A stretch of 64,000 nt of DNA, from NCBI GenBank assembly GCA_963786675.1, contig CAWAZY010000006.1:1-64000 (forward strand), read 5' to 3'. Positions 45,894-54,285 of this stretch are shown here, piece after piece (within the stretch, counting starts at the first letter, position 1; each line of letters opens with the position of its first letter). Under the pieces are notes generated by a model. It was not told the origin of the DNA, made no database searches, and was given only the letters and a program-made list of their open reading frames with translations. The position numbers were made by a program, and so were the translations under genes. This stretch comes from JAGVSR01 sp963786675 (GTDB taxonomy: Bacteria; Pseudomonadota; Alphaproteobacteria; Rhizobiales; Hyphomicrobiaceae).

Positions 45894-46231
45894 TCCACCC
45901 TCTTCCCGTGATTGCCGTGAAGCCTCAGGCGTAGCCGCAACCGCTCCGCTGGTCCCTCGCCCGCCCGCCCCTGTAGCCTGCTCTGCTCATCCCAGCAAAT
46001 TCCGCGGCGCTTTGCACGGGACCTTTTGCTAAACCGTGTCTGCCACGCCTGGATGACTCACTCGGATAGCTGGCCGACGGCGGCGTCAGGAGCTACCGTT
46101 TATCTGAGTTGCGATCCAGAGGCGAAATTTTCGTTGCGGCCGCAACAGATTCTGCGCGTGGCCCCGAATATATGCTCTGAGGCTTAGCTGTGGGCCTTGG
46201 CCCCACTGGAGCCACAAATGCGCGGTGAGCC

Positions 46232-46308
46232 CTCGTGTTCCGTCTCAGACATTTGCCTCCCCGTGGGGCCGCACTTGGCGCAAATGTCTGAGACATGAGG
46301 AACACGAG
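46232..46308. repeat. Long inverted repeat
   Basis: Left arm: CTCGTGTTCC (46232-46241) plus GTCTCAGACATTTGC (46242-46256). Right arm: GCAAATGTCTGAGAC (46280-46294), a 4-base ATGA bulge, and GGAACACGAG (46299-46308). Both segments pair perfectly. The centre includes a small CCCCGTGGGG-like hairpin. An old insertion-sequence end or a regulatory RNA hairpin would both fit. Confidence 0.75.
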
Positions 46309-46390
46309 CAACTTATAAATTCTCGTGTTGCTCTTTGCGTCTGACGCTTGATTTCGAGCCTTGCCGCGAAGGCGACCAAGCGTCAGATGC
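46301..46390. repeat. Two further inverted repeats overlapping the first
   Basis: AACACGAG (46301-46308) also pairs with CTCGTGTT (46322-46329), so the right arm of the first repeat has a second partner. Separately, GCGTCTGACGCTTG (46337-46350) pairs with CAAGCGTCAGATGC (46377-46390), 13 of 14 positions. This ends 40 bp before the GST start. Confidence 0.7.
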
Positions 46391-46429
46391 GCATCACGAC
46401 CAGCCGGGCGGCGGCATCAGGATTGTTGA

Positions 46430-47125
46430 ATGACCGAATTGTTTCATTACCCTTTTTGTCCGCGCAGCCGTGCCATCCGGCTCGCCCTTTCGGAATTGGG
46501 CCAGCACGTCACGCTCCACGAGGAACTGCCGTGGTCCTGGCGGGCCGAGCTGCTCGAGCTCAATCCCTCGGGCGAACTCCCTGTGCTGCGGCTTGCGGAT
46601 GGCACTGTCATCGCAGGGGCCTACGCGATCTCGGAGTACCTGGACGAACAGAACCTCGCGCAAACAAGCGATGCCGGCGCGGGCGGTCTGTTTCCCGGCC
46701 CGTCCGAGAGCCGCGCCGAGGTGCGCCGGCTCGTCGATTGGTTCTTGAACAAGTTCGACCGGGAAGCCTCGCGCGAACTCATCGATCTGAAAATCACCGG
46801 CAGAATGGTGCCCGCAATGGCCCGCGCACCGGACGCGGAAACACTACGCGCGGTCCGGCATAACCTGCGTTACCATTTGCGCTATATCGAGCACCTTGCG
46901 CTCAACCGGGATTGGCTCGCGGGCACCCGCCTCAGCTTCGCCGACATGATGGCCGCCGGACAGATTTCAATTCTCGACTACGTCGGCGACATCGACTGGG
47001 AGGAACACCCCTCGGCGAAGTCGTGGTACGTCCGGCTCAAATCCCGGCCTTCGTTCCGCTCGCTCCTCACCGACCGGTTGCCGGGTGTGCCGCCGCATCA
47101 CACCTATATCGATCTCGACTTCTGA
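46430..47125 (+). CDS. Glutathione S-transferase family protein
   Basis: 231 residues. The thioredoxin-like N-domain is MTELFHYPFCPRSRAIRLALSELG with the CPRS motif in the glutathione site. ELNPSGELPVLRLADGTVIAGAYAISEYLDE is the cis-Pro and substrate-binding strand. A helical C-domain follows. Specific substrates are unknown. It is followed by queG with only three bases between them, so they are likely cotranscribed. Confidence 0.92.
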   Translation: MTELFHYPFCPRSRAIRLALSELGQHVTLHEELPWSWRAELLELNPSGELPVLRLADGTVIAGAYAISEYLDEQNLAQTSDAGAGGLFPGPSESRAEVRRLVDWFLNKFDREASRELIDLKITGRMVPAMARAPDAETLRAVRHNLRYHLRYIEHLALNRDWLAGTRLSFADMMAAGQISILDYVGDIDWEEHPSAKSWYVRLKSRPSFRSLLTDRLPGVPPHHTYIDLDF

Positions 47126-47128
47126 GGT

Positions 47129-48295
47129 GTGACCGTGCCGACCGCTCCCGATAATTGCGCGTCTCGACCCACGCCTCCGGCACTGGAATTGATGTTGCGC
47201 GACGCCGGGGCCGCTCTGGGCTTCGATGCGGTGCGCATCACGCGGATCGGCGACGGACGAGACGCGGGCGACAGGCTGCGTGCGTTCCTGGCGGCGGGAC
47301 GGCATGGCGACATGGATTGGATGGAAACACACGCCAGCCGCCGCGCCGACCCGCTGACCCTCTGGCCGGAGGCACGCTCCGCCGTCATGGTGGGCCTGAG
47401 TTACGCGCCTGATCGCGATCCGCTGGAAATTCTCGAACAGAAAGACCGCGGCGCCATTTCCGTTTATGCGCACGGAAAAGACTATCACGACATCCTCAAG
47501 CCCAAGCTGAAGCAGCTCGCCGGACGGCTCGCCGCCGCAAGCGGCGCCGACGTGAAGGTCTTCGTCGATACCGCGCCGCTGATGGAAAAGCCGCTTGCGG
47601 CCCGCGCCGGCGTTGGCTGGCAAGGCAAGCACACCAATCTCGTCTCACGCACGCACGGCTCGTGGCTGTTCCTTGGCGCCATTCTCACCACTGCCGAACT
47701 GACGCCCGACACGGCTGAAGACGATCACTGCGGATCATGCCGCCGCTGTCTCGACATCTGTCCGACCGCGGCATTCCCCGCGCCCTATCAGCTCGACGCA
47801 CGCCGCTGCATCGCCTACCTCACGATCGAACACAAAGGGCAGATCCCGCGTGAATTCCGCATCCCGATGGGGAACCGCATCTACGGCTGCGACGACTGCC
47901 TCGCCGTGTGTCCGTGGAACAAGTTTGCCGCCACCTCGCGCGAGGCGCGGCTGGCTGTGCGCGCGGCAACGGATGCACCGCCGCTCTCGGAACTGCTGGG
48001 CCTCGACGATGCCACGTTCCGCACCCGCTTCGCTGGCACGCCGATCAAGCGTACGGGACGCGACCGCTTCGTGCGCAATGTCCTCATCGCGGCGGGCAAC
48101 TCCGGTGATGCCGATCTGCAATCCCGTATTGTGCCCCTGACGGAGGATGCCTCACCGCTCGTGCGCGGCATGGCGGCGTGGGCGCTGGCGCGGCTGTGCG
48201 ACACCACGACCTTCGCTCAACTGCGCCGGGCGCGTCTCGCCACGGAAGACGACACCGGCGTGCGCGCCGAATGGGAAGGAACGGCGGCACCATGA
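47129..48295 (+). CDS. queG: Epoxyqueuosine reductase
   Basis: 388 residues. QueG makes the last step of queuosine formation in tRNA, using cobalamin and two 4Fe-4S clusters. The ferredoxin motifs are CGSCRRCLDICPTAAF and CDDCLAVCPWNKF. RCIAYLTIEHKGQIP is conserved in the family. The C-terminal HEAT-like helices are present. It starts at GTG 47129 and shares its end with the next gene (ATGA overlap). Confidence 0.95.
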   Translation: MTVPTAPDNCASRPTPPALELMLRDAGAALGFDAVRITRIGDGRDAGDRLRAFLAAGRHGDMDWMETHASRRADPLTLWPEARSAVMVGLSYAPDRDPLEILEQKDRGAISVYAHGKDYHDILKPKLKQLAGRLAAASGADVKVFVDTAPLMEKPLAARAGVGWQGKHTNLVSRTHGSWLFLGAILTTAELTPDTAEDDHCGSCRRCLDICPTAAFPAPYQLDARRCIAYLTIEHKGQIPREFRIPMGNRIYGCDDCLAVCPWNKFAATSREARLAVRAATDAPPLSELLGLDDATFRTRFAGTPIKRTGRDRFVRNVLIAAGNSGDADLQSRIVPLTEDASPLVRGMAAWALARLCDTTTFAQLRRARLATEDDTGVRAEWEGTAAP

Positions 48296-49176
48296 CGACA
48301 CTCTTTTGCTTCGGATTCGGCTACAGCGCGCGGCACTTGGCGCAGGATCTGGAACCGGACGGCTGGCACATTGCCGGCACGTCGCGCACGGCGGACGGCG
48401 TTCGCCGCCTGCAGACCGATGGCGCGATGGGCTACATTTTCGATGGCACGGCACCCGGCCCGGGAAGCGGTCCGGCGGGGTCGGCTGGAAGCGCCGTCCG
48501 TCGCGCATCGCATGTGGTCGTGTCGATACCGCCTGACAATGCCGGTGATCCCGTGTTGCGTTATCACGAGACTGACCTGGCGCAATCAGCGGCGACATGG
48601 ATCGCGTACCTGTCCACCATCGGCGTCTATGGCGACCATGGTGGCGACTGGATCGACGAGACGACGCCCATCAACCCGCAGTCGGAACGCTCGCGGCGGC
48701 GCGCGCTGGCTGAACAGCAGTGGCTCGATTTCGCGAAGCGTACCGGCAAACGCGTCGAGATCTTCCGGCTGGCGGGCATCTACGGACCAGGTAGCAGTGC
48801 CGTGGACAGCCTGCGCCAGGGTGCTGCACGCTCGATCATCAAGCCCGGTCAGGTCTTCAACCGCATCCATGTGGCGGACATCGCAGGCACGCTCAAAGCT
48901 GCATTCGCCCAGCCTCACATCCACGCGATTTACAACGTCACCGACGACGAGCCCGCGCCACCGCAGGACGTGAACGCCTTCGCCGCCCAACTTCTCGGCC
49001 TGCCACCGCCGCAGGAAATCCCCTTTGAGGCCGCAAACTTGTCCGACATGGGGCGCAGCTTCTATGCGGAGAACAAGCGCGTGCGCAATGACCGGATCAA
49101 ATCAGCCCTGAACGTTGCGTTGAAATTCCCGACCTATCGCGAAGGACTAGCGGCAATTGCCGGCGACGGCGTCTGA
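48292..49176 (+). CDS. SDR-family NAD-dependent epimerase-like protein
   Basis: 294 residues. The Rossmann start is TLFCFGFGYSARHLA (GFGYSAR as the glycine motif). WIAYLSTIGVYGDHGGDWIDE gives the S...Y motif region, and LAGIYGPGSSAVDSLRQGAARSIIKPGQVFNRIHVAD follows the YeeZ-like pattern. The substrate is unknown. Start 48292 overlaps the queG stop, so GST–queG–SDR form an operon. Confidence 0.88.
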   Translation: MTTLFCFGFGYSARHLAQDLEPDGWHIAGTSRTADGVRRLQTDGAMGYIFDGTAPGPGSGPAGSAGSAVRRASHVVVSIPPDNAGDPVLRYHETDLAQSAATWIAYLSTIGVYGDHGGDWIDETTPINPQSERSRRRALAEQQWLDFAKRTGKRVEIFRLAGIYGPGSSAVDSLRQGAARSIIKPGQVFNRIHVADIAGTLKAAFAQPHIHAIYNVTDDEPAPPQDVNAFAAQLLGLPPPQEIPFEAANLSDMGRSFYAENKRVRNDRIKSALNVALKFPTYREGLAAIAGDGV

Positions 49177-49265
49177 CGCGTTCAGCTGCCATTCAGGACG
49201 CGTCCGTTTTATTGCCGGAATTGCTGGCGAAAGTGTCGCCATTGCTGTTTCTGGATGGCCGCGTC

Positions 49266-50366
49266 ATGTCCCCGACTTTGCGAAAGCCCCTGTGTACCGG
49301 CGTCGCCCTTCTCACCTTGGGGCTGGTGACGGCTACGGCAGCACGTGCGGAGCCCATGCCGCCCGCGTCTCCGGCCGCGCATGATTTGGCTGAAAAATTC
49401 TCCAAGGCATCCCAACCTTCCAAGCCGTCCGACGAGGCCAAGCGGCGCAAGGCCGAAGAGGACGAGATGCTGGCACGCGCCCGCGCCGAAGCGGCCGCAC
49501 GGGACGCGGCGGCCGCGCGGAATGAAGCCGCCGCAAAGTCCGGACCTGATGCTGATGTGGACCCTGGTGCTCAGGATGCGCGCCCGCAAATCGGCCAGCG
49601 CGTGATCGTCACGCCGCCGGATGAAATTCAAAAGGCAGAATCTGAACGGCAAAGGGCATTGGAATTGGCGCGCGAAGCCGAAGCCCGTGCCTTGGCTGAA
49701 AAGCTGCGCCGCGCCGAAGCCGCACGCCGCGAGAAGGCTGCGGAAACGGCGCGCTCCGAACCGCGCGCCGATGATGTGCCGCTGCCTTCTCCGCCCCCCA
49801 TGGCACTGGGCCGAACGCCTCCGCCCGCAATCCCCGGCGTCGCGGCAGACCCGAGCCTCGTGACCGTTCTCCTGGTGATGGAGCCCGGCAACAAAGGCAT
49901 CCGCCGCTTCAACAAGACCGCCGACCCTGTGCTGTGTCTGGGGCCACAGTGCTACATCTCGACGGGGATGGGCACGCCCGCACGCAGCCTGCATCGACAC
50001 AAGGCACTTGGTGCGGCCAACACGCTGGGCAGGCGCGCAGGCGCATGCCGCCAGAGCCTGTCGTGCGTGTTTCGCGGCGTTCGGATATCGGGCGCGGGTG
50101 CCACCATCCAGCCGGTCGATCTGAAGGTCCTGGTTCACGACCGGCGCGCGCCGCGTGACATCTCGGGTGATACATCCTGCCAAGTTGCTAGCGGCGTGCT
50201 GACCTGCGGGCGAACCATCGTCGCTCCCGGCTACAGAGCCTGGATCGTCCCGGAACGCATTGCGGAACAAGCAGGCGCTACCGCTTTGAAATCCGCTCTC
50301 ACGCGTGGACTTGTGTCGCAGCCGCAGCGCGAAGCGGCCATCAATCTGTATTCCAAAGCGCCCTAG
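49266..50366 (+). CDS. Exported coiled-coil protein of unknown function
   Basis: 366 residues. Signal peptide: MSPTLRKPLCTGVALLTLGLVTATAARA. It has a highly charged Ala/Lys/Glu/Arg-rich stretch (residues about 60-165, predicted coiled coil, with several KRRKAEEDE-type and AEARALAEKLRRAEAARREK-type segments) and a Pro-rich linker. The compact C-terminal domain has four to five Cys (CLGPQC, C...C pairs). The layout recalls TolA-like envelope proteins but I do not recognise the C-domain. Start 49266 is chosen for the signal peptide. Confidence 0.7.
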   Translation: MSPTLRKPLCTGVALLTLGLVTATAARAEPMPPASPAAHDLAEKFSKASQPSKPSDEAKRRKAEEDEMLARARAEAAARDAAAARNEAAAKSGPDADVDPGAQDARPQIGQRVIVTPPDEIQKAESERQRALELAREAEARALAEKLRRAEAARREKAAETARSEPRADDVPLPSPPPMALGRTPPPAIPGVAADPSLVTVLLVMEPGNKGIRRFNKTADPVLCLGPQCYISTGMGTPARSLHRHKALGAANTLGRRAGACRQSLSCVFRGVRISGAGATIQPVDLKVLVHDRRAPRDISGDTSCQVASGVLTCGRTIVAPGYRAWIVPERIAEQAGATALKSALTRGLVSQPQREAAINLYSKAP

Positions 50367-51184
50367 GTTTGGCCCGGCGCGGCCGACGCTTCGCGAATGA
50401 GCGCGAAGAGTTTGTCGAGATCCTCGGGGCGCGACAGCCGATGCTCGCCATCGGGCACCTCGACGATCCGCGTGTGACCGCCCGTGAGAATTGACGACAG
50501 GTCCCTGACGTGCGCGGCCGGCACGGCGCGATCTTCCAAGCCCTGCAGAATACGCACTGGCCGTCCAGGATTCCAGGGGGTGCGTGTAATCAGATTGGCG
50601 CGGCCATCCTCGATCAGCGTCCGTGTGATGGCATAGGGCTCACCATACTCGGACGGCTCCAGGTACACGCCCGTCTCCATGAGATCGCGCCGCGCCGCTT
50701 CAGGGAAGCGCTTCCACATCAATTCCTCGGTCATGTCCCACGCCGGTGCGATGAGAACGAGCGCCGCGATCCGCCGCGCCTCGCCGGGCGCTTCGGCCAG
50801 AAGGCGCTTCAGCATCAATAGGGCGATGTGGCCACCCATGCTGGAGCCGACGACGATTTGCGGGCCACGCGCAATGGACCGGAACACCGCCATTGCCTCT
50901 TCCAGCCAACGGCCAATCGTGCCGTCTTCAAAGCGGCCATCCGAGATCCCATGACCCGAATAATCGAACCGGGTGCAATCGGCCCCCGAGGCGCGCGCCC
51001 AGTCAGCCAGCGCCGTGGCCTTGGTACTGGCCATGTCGGACTTGTAGCCGGATAGCCAGAATAACCCCGGCGCCGCCGCGCCGCGCCCCTCAGGCCCGCC
51101 ATTTCCCTCTTCACGAATATACGCGATGCGACGTCGGGCAGCACCCGTGCCGACCTCGATGAATTGCGGTTCCGGTCCGGTCAT
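50363..51184 (-). CDS. Alpha/beta fold hydrolase
   Basis: 273 residues. FWLSGYKSDM near residue 44, CTRFDYSGHGISDG, VVGSSMGGHIALLM (nucleophile Ser in GSSMGG) near 120, GLEDRAVP, and a late GEHRLS provide the hydrolase landmarks (catalytic His and Asp). This resembles the palmitoyl-protein thioesterase/YheT-like exported-protein hydrolase group found in alphaproteobacteria. The substrate is unknown. It is convergent with the coiled-coil protein (4-bp overlap) and divergent from the glycosyltransferase. Confidence 0.85.
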   Translation of the reverse strand: MTGPEPQFIEVGTGAARRRIAYIREEGNGGPEGRGAAAPGLFWLSGYKSDMASTKATALADWARASGADCTRFDYSGHGISDGRFEDGTIGRWLEEAMAVFRSIARGPQIVVGSSMGGHIALLMLKRLLAEAPGEARRIAALVLIAPAWDMTEELMWKRFPEAARRDLMETGVYLEPSEYGEPYAITRTLIEDGRANLITRTPWNPGRPVRILQGLEDRAVPAAHVRDLSSILTGGHTRIVEVPDGEHRLSRPEDLDKLFALIREASAAPGQT

Positions 51185-51228
51185 CCTATGAGTGCCTGCC
51201 TTATGTCCTTCAAACGGGAACGCCCAAT

Positions 51229-52446
51229 TTGACCGAGCGCGGTCCGACCATACTGCAAATCATTCCCGAGCTCGATACGGGTGGAGCGGAGCTGTCGACG
51301 ATTGAAATCGCCGACGCCATCGTCACTGCGGGCGGCAGGGCGATCGTGCTCACCCAAGGCGGGCGCATGCTCGACCGGCTCAAGGCCGTGGGCGCCGACG
51401 TCCGCATTTTTCCCGCCGCAACCAAGAACCCCGCGCGGCTGGTGGCGAATGCCGTGCGAATCGCGCGGATGATCGGCGCCGACAATGTCGATCTCGTCCA
51501 TGCGCGCAGCCGTGCGCCCGCCTGGAGCGCGCTGTGGGCCGCACGCGCCACGGGCCGCGCCTTCATCACCACGTATCATGGCGCCTATGCGGAGAAGTCC
51601 GCCGCCAAGCGGTTCTACAACAGCGTCATGGCGCGCGGCGACATCGTGATCGCCAACTCCGGATACACCCGCGATCTGATCATGGGCCGGTATGGCACGC
51701 CCGAAGGCAAGATCCGTGTCGTCCATCGCGGCGTCGATGGGGCGCTGTTCGATCCCGACGCCATTGCCGAGGACCGCGTTGCCCGCCTGCGTGCGGCGTG
51801 GGGCCTGACCGGCGGCGAGCGGATTATCCTCCAAGCCGCGCGGCTGACTGCCTGGAAAGGCCAGGGTACGGTGGTGGCTGCCGCCCGGCATTTGAAGGAC
51901 ATGGGCCGGCCGCTGCAGGCCGTCATCGTACTCGCGGGCGACGATCAGGGGCGCGAAGGCTATACCGCGGGCTTGCGGCAGGCGATCGCGGAGGGTGGCC
52001 TTGAAGGTCAGGTCCGCCTGGTTGGGCACGTGGACGACATGCCGGCGGCCTTCAAGGCGGCGCACCTTTCCATCGTGGCTTCGGTCGAACCGGAGGCTTT
52101 CGGGCGCACGGCGGTGGAATCCCAGGCGCTCGGATGCCCCGTGATCGCCACCCGAATCGGCGCACCCCAGGAAACCGTCCGTTCAGCCCCGGACTTTGGC
52201 CCCGACGCCCGCACCGGCTGGCTGGTTCCCCCGCAGGACCCCAAAGCTCTCGCCGCGGCCATGGAAGAGGCCATGGCCCTCGACCCAGCCGGACGGGAGG
52301 CCCTGGGCCGGCGGGCGCGGACGCATGCCCTCGGGGCTTTCTCGCTCCGTCAGATGCGGCTGAAGACCCTGGCGGTCTATGACGCCCTTATGGGGACGCA
52401 CATGGAGGCCGCCTACGTGGCCGCCCGTCCACAGTCGGATGGTTAA
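51229..52446 (+). CDS. Glycosyltransferase family 4 protein
   Basis: 405 residues, GT-B fold. The N-domain begins TILQIIPELDTGGAELSTIEIADAI (the donor-side glycine loop) and the C-domain has EPEAFGRTAVESQALGCPVIATRIG (the E-x7-E motif of retaining family 4 enzymes). Such enzymes build LPS core or exopolysaccharide. TTG 51229 is the likely start, with GGGAA upstream. Its acceptor is not inferable. It stands next to infC but is likely separately transcribed. Confidence 0.9.
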   Translation: MTERGPTILQIIPELDTGGAELSTIEIADAIVTAGGRAIVLTQGGRMLDRLKAVGADVRIFPAATKNPARLVANAVRIARMIGADNVDLVHARSRAPAWSALWAARATGRAFITTYHGAYAEKSAAKRFYNSVMARGDIVIANSGYTRDLIMGRYGTPEGKIRVVHRGVDGALFDPDAIAEDRVARLRAAWGLTGGERIILQAARLTAWKGQGTVVAAARHLKDMGRPLQAVIVLAGDDQGREGYTAGLRQAIAEGGLEGQVRLVGHVDDMPAAFKAAHLSIVASVEPEAFGRTAVESQALGCPVIATRIGAPQETVRSAPDFGPDARTGWLVPPQDPKALAAAMEEAMALDPAGREALGRRARTHALGAFSLRQMRLKTLAVYDALMGTHMEAAYVAARPQSDG

Positions 52447-52623
52447 GAAGGGTTGTACCGGCCCGGCCGAGCTTGACTTAGCGCGCGTTCTTCCCGATTT
52501 TGGGACCGTTCTGCTGGTTCTTGTTTGAAAGCCGCGCACCGCGCCGCTGACATCCCTGGAACCTGACGAATGATGGGGCCGCCCAAACCCCATGTGATGA
52601 CAACAGCAAGAGGAGATCGACCC

Positions 52624-53163
52624 ATCCGCAAACCTATGAGAGCCGCGCCCACGCGCGAGCCAACCGGTCCCAAGATCAACGACCAGATCCGGGCCCGCGA
52701 AGTGCGACTGATCGACGAGAATGGACAGAACGTCGAAGTCGTCAGCAAGATTGACGCGATGCAGCGCGCTACCGATGCGGGCCTTGATCTAGTCGAGATC
52801 TCGCCTGACGCCGAGCCGCCCGTGTGTAAGATCCTGGACTTCGGCAAGTACAAGTACCAGGAGCAAAAGCGCCAGGCCGAAGCGCGCAAGAACCAGAAGA
52901 TCGTCGAGATCAAAGAGATCAAGATGCGTCCCGGCATCGACGATCACGACTATGACGTCAAGATGCGCGCCATCAAGCGCTTCTTCGAGGAAGGCGACAA
53001 GGTCAAGATCACCTTGCGCTTCCGCGGCCGTGAAATGGCGCATCAGCATTTGGGTATGGACGTTCTGAACCGCGTGCGCACCGAAACGGAATCCATTGCG
53101 AAAGTGGAATCCGAGCCGCGCTTCGAAGGCCGCCAGATGGTGATGGTGCTGGCGCCGAAGTAA
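52624..53163 (+). CDS. infC: Translation initiation factor IF-3
   Basis: About 179 residues. The N-domain (GPKINDQIRAREVRLIDENGQNVEVVSKIDAM), the linker (FGKYKYQEQKRQAEARKNQK) and the C-domain (KEIKMRPGIDDHDYDVKMRAIKRFFEEGDKVKITLRFRGREMAHQHLG) are all present. The start is probably ATC 52624: AGAGGAG lies eight bases before it, and infC genes normally use rare starts (ATT/ATC/ATA) so that IF-3 represses its own synthesis. An ATG at 52636 or 52570 are alternatives. Confidence 0.93.
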   Translation: MRKPMRAAPTREPTGPKINDQIRAREVRLIDENGQNVEVVSKIDAMQRATDAGLDLVEISPDAEPPVCKILDFGKYKYQEQKRQAEARKNQKIVEIKEIKMRPGIDDHDYDVKMRAIKRFFEEGDKVKITLRFRGREMAHQHLGMDVLNRVRTETESIAKVESEPRFEGRQMVMVLAPK

Positions 53164-53194
53164 CGGCCCCGCCAGCTACGACGAGGCATCCGCG

Positions 53195-53221
53195 ACGCCG
53201 CCCCCAAAAGGGCGGCGTTTG
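53195..53221 (+). terminator. Probable terminator after infC
   Basis: ACGCCGCCC (53195-53203) and GGGCGGCGT (53210-53218) form a GC stem followed by TTTG. A second, stronger hairpin (GCTGGACTGGCG/CGCCAGTCCAGC, 53286-53318) lies further on without a T run. Confidence 0.65.
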
Positions 53222-53377
53222 TCGTGCTGGCAAGGTGCAGACAAACCGCCGCAGAACCCGCCGTCCCCGCAACAGAACCCATGCTGCTGGACTGGCGTTG
53301 ACGTGGCGCCAGTCCAGCACCATCTCCCTCCCGCAGTCTTCAAAGCCGGCTTTGAGCCGGAGAAAGGTCCGACCGAC

Positions 53378-53899
53378 ATGCGCGCGCGTTGGAGACATCT
53401 GGCGCTCACAGGCCTTGCCGCCGTGTGTGCGCTCCCCCTTACCGCCGCCGCGGACGGGCCCGACCTCATCTTCAAGAAAACGACCGTCTGGAAGCTGCTG
53501 GCGCCGGACGCGAAACTCGCGACGTTCGCCATCGACGATCCCGAGGTCGAGGGCGTGACGTGCTACTTCACCGCGCCGGAGAAAGGTGGCTGGGCCGGAT
53601 GGGCGGGGCTCGCGGAAGAACTGTCGAATGTCTCGCTGTCGTGCCGGCAGGTCAGTCCGATCAAGTTCAAACGCCAGCTCCGCCAAGGCGACGAGGCCTT
53701 CAGTCAGCGCCGCTCGATCCACTTCAAACGCATGCAGATCGTGCGCGGCTGCGACGCCAAGCGCAATGTTCTCGTCTATCTCGTCTACACGGACAAATTA
53801 ATCGAGGGCAGCCCGGAAAACTCAACGTCCAGCGTCCCGATCTCGCCATGGGGTGAGAGCACGCCGCCGCAAAAGTGCGGCGATTGGATCAAGGAGTGA
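53378..53899 (+). CDS. CreA family exported protein
   Basis: 173 residues with a signal peptide (ending TAAA). The CreA domain includes KKTTVWKLLAPDAKLATFAIDDPEVEGVTCYFT, SLSCRQVSPIKF, FKRMQIVRGCDAKRNVLVYLVYTDK and SSVPISPWG. CreA proteins are of unknown function, found next to creBCD in enterobacteria but solitary elsewhere, as here. Start 53378 places the signal peptide at the N-terminus. Confidence 0.93.
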   Translation: MRARWRHLALTGLAAVCALPLTAAADGPDLIFKKTTVWKLLAPDAKLATFAIDDPEVEGVTCYFTAPEKGGWAGWAGLAEELSNVSLSCRQVSPIKFKRQLRQGDEAFSQRRSIHFKRMQIVRGCDAKRNVLVYLVYTDKLIEGSPENSTSSVPISPWGESTPPQKCGDWIKE

Positions 53900-53968
53900 C
53901 CGGATTAAAAGGAAATCGCAATCGGATGCGCCCGCAACCGGGCGCCAGGCTGCCTGCACGATAGGGAA

Positions 53969-54045
53969 ATGGTACCGCCTCCCTGGCTCGAACAGGGGAC
54001 CTCTAGATCCACAATCTAGCGCTCTAACCAACTGAGCTAAGGCGG
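53969..54045 (-). tRNA. tRNA-His (anticodon GTG)
   Basis: A 77-nt tRNA on the minus strand. There is a 5' GCCGCCT paired with AGGCGGT (first pair G-U), anticodon stem CTAGA/TCTAG with loop TTGTGGA (GTG), T arm with GTTCGAG, discriminator A73 and an encoded CCA. The base before the 5' end is T on this strand, so no G-1 is encoded. A73 with no G-1 is the derived form reported for many alphaproteobacteria. Confidence 0.92.
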
Positions 54046-54244
54046 CATGGGGTGTCGCGCGCTGCGTGCCGCGCGGAACCCGTAAGAACCGCGCAAGACC
54101 CCTTCCGTCAAGAAAAAACTGGTCGCGCCGCTGTCTGCAGCCTGACGACCGCCCAAGGGGTGGGGCCGGGTGAGATTACGGACCCGATCACCCGCAATCC
54201 CGGACGGGCAACCATGGTCCCCACGGCTCATGGACGACGCGAAG

Positions 54245-54265
54245 CTTATCGTCTAACACGATAAG
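54245..54265. promoter_or_regulatory. Inverted repeat before the histidine kinase gene
   Basis: CTTATCGT (54245-54252) and ACGATAAG (54258-54265) form a perfect 8-bp palindrome with a CTAAC spacer. It lies 20 bp before the ATG 54286. It could be a regulator-binding site or a leader hairpin. Confidence 0.4.
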
Positions 54266-54285
54266 GAAACGAGGTTTTTCGTCAT

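Larger units (their letters stand above)
45894..46429. other. Gene-free stretch rich in inverted repeats
   Basis: 536 bases between the divergent uppP and GST genes. The first 300 hold nothing recognisable. From 46232 to 46390 three nested inverted repeats are present (see the repeat entries). No gene of convincing length was found. Confidence 0.6.

Noticed and set aside
46093..46311. A 72-codon frame within the inverted-repeat block
   Set aside because: It depends on repeat sequence, has no ribosome binding site and gives no plausible protein.
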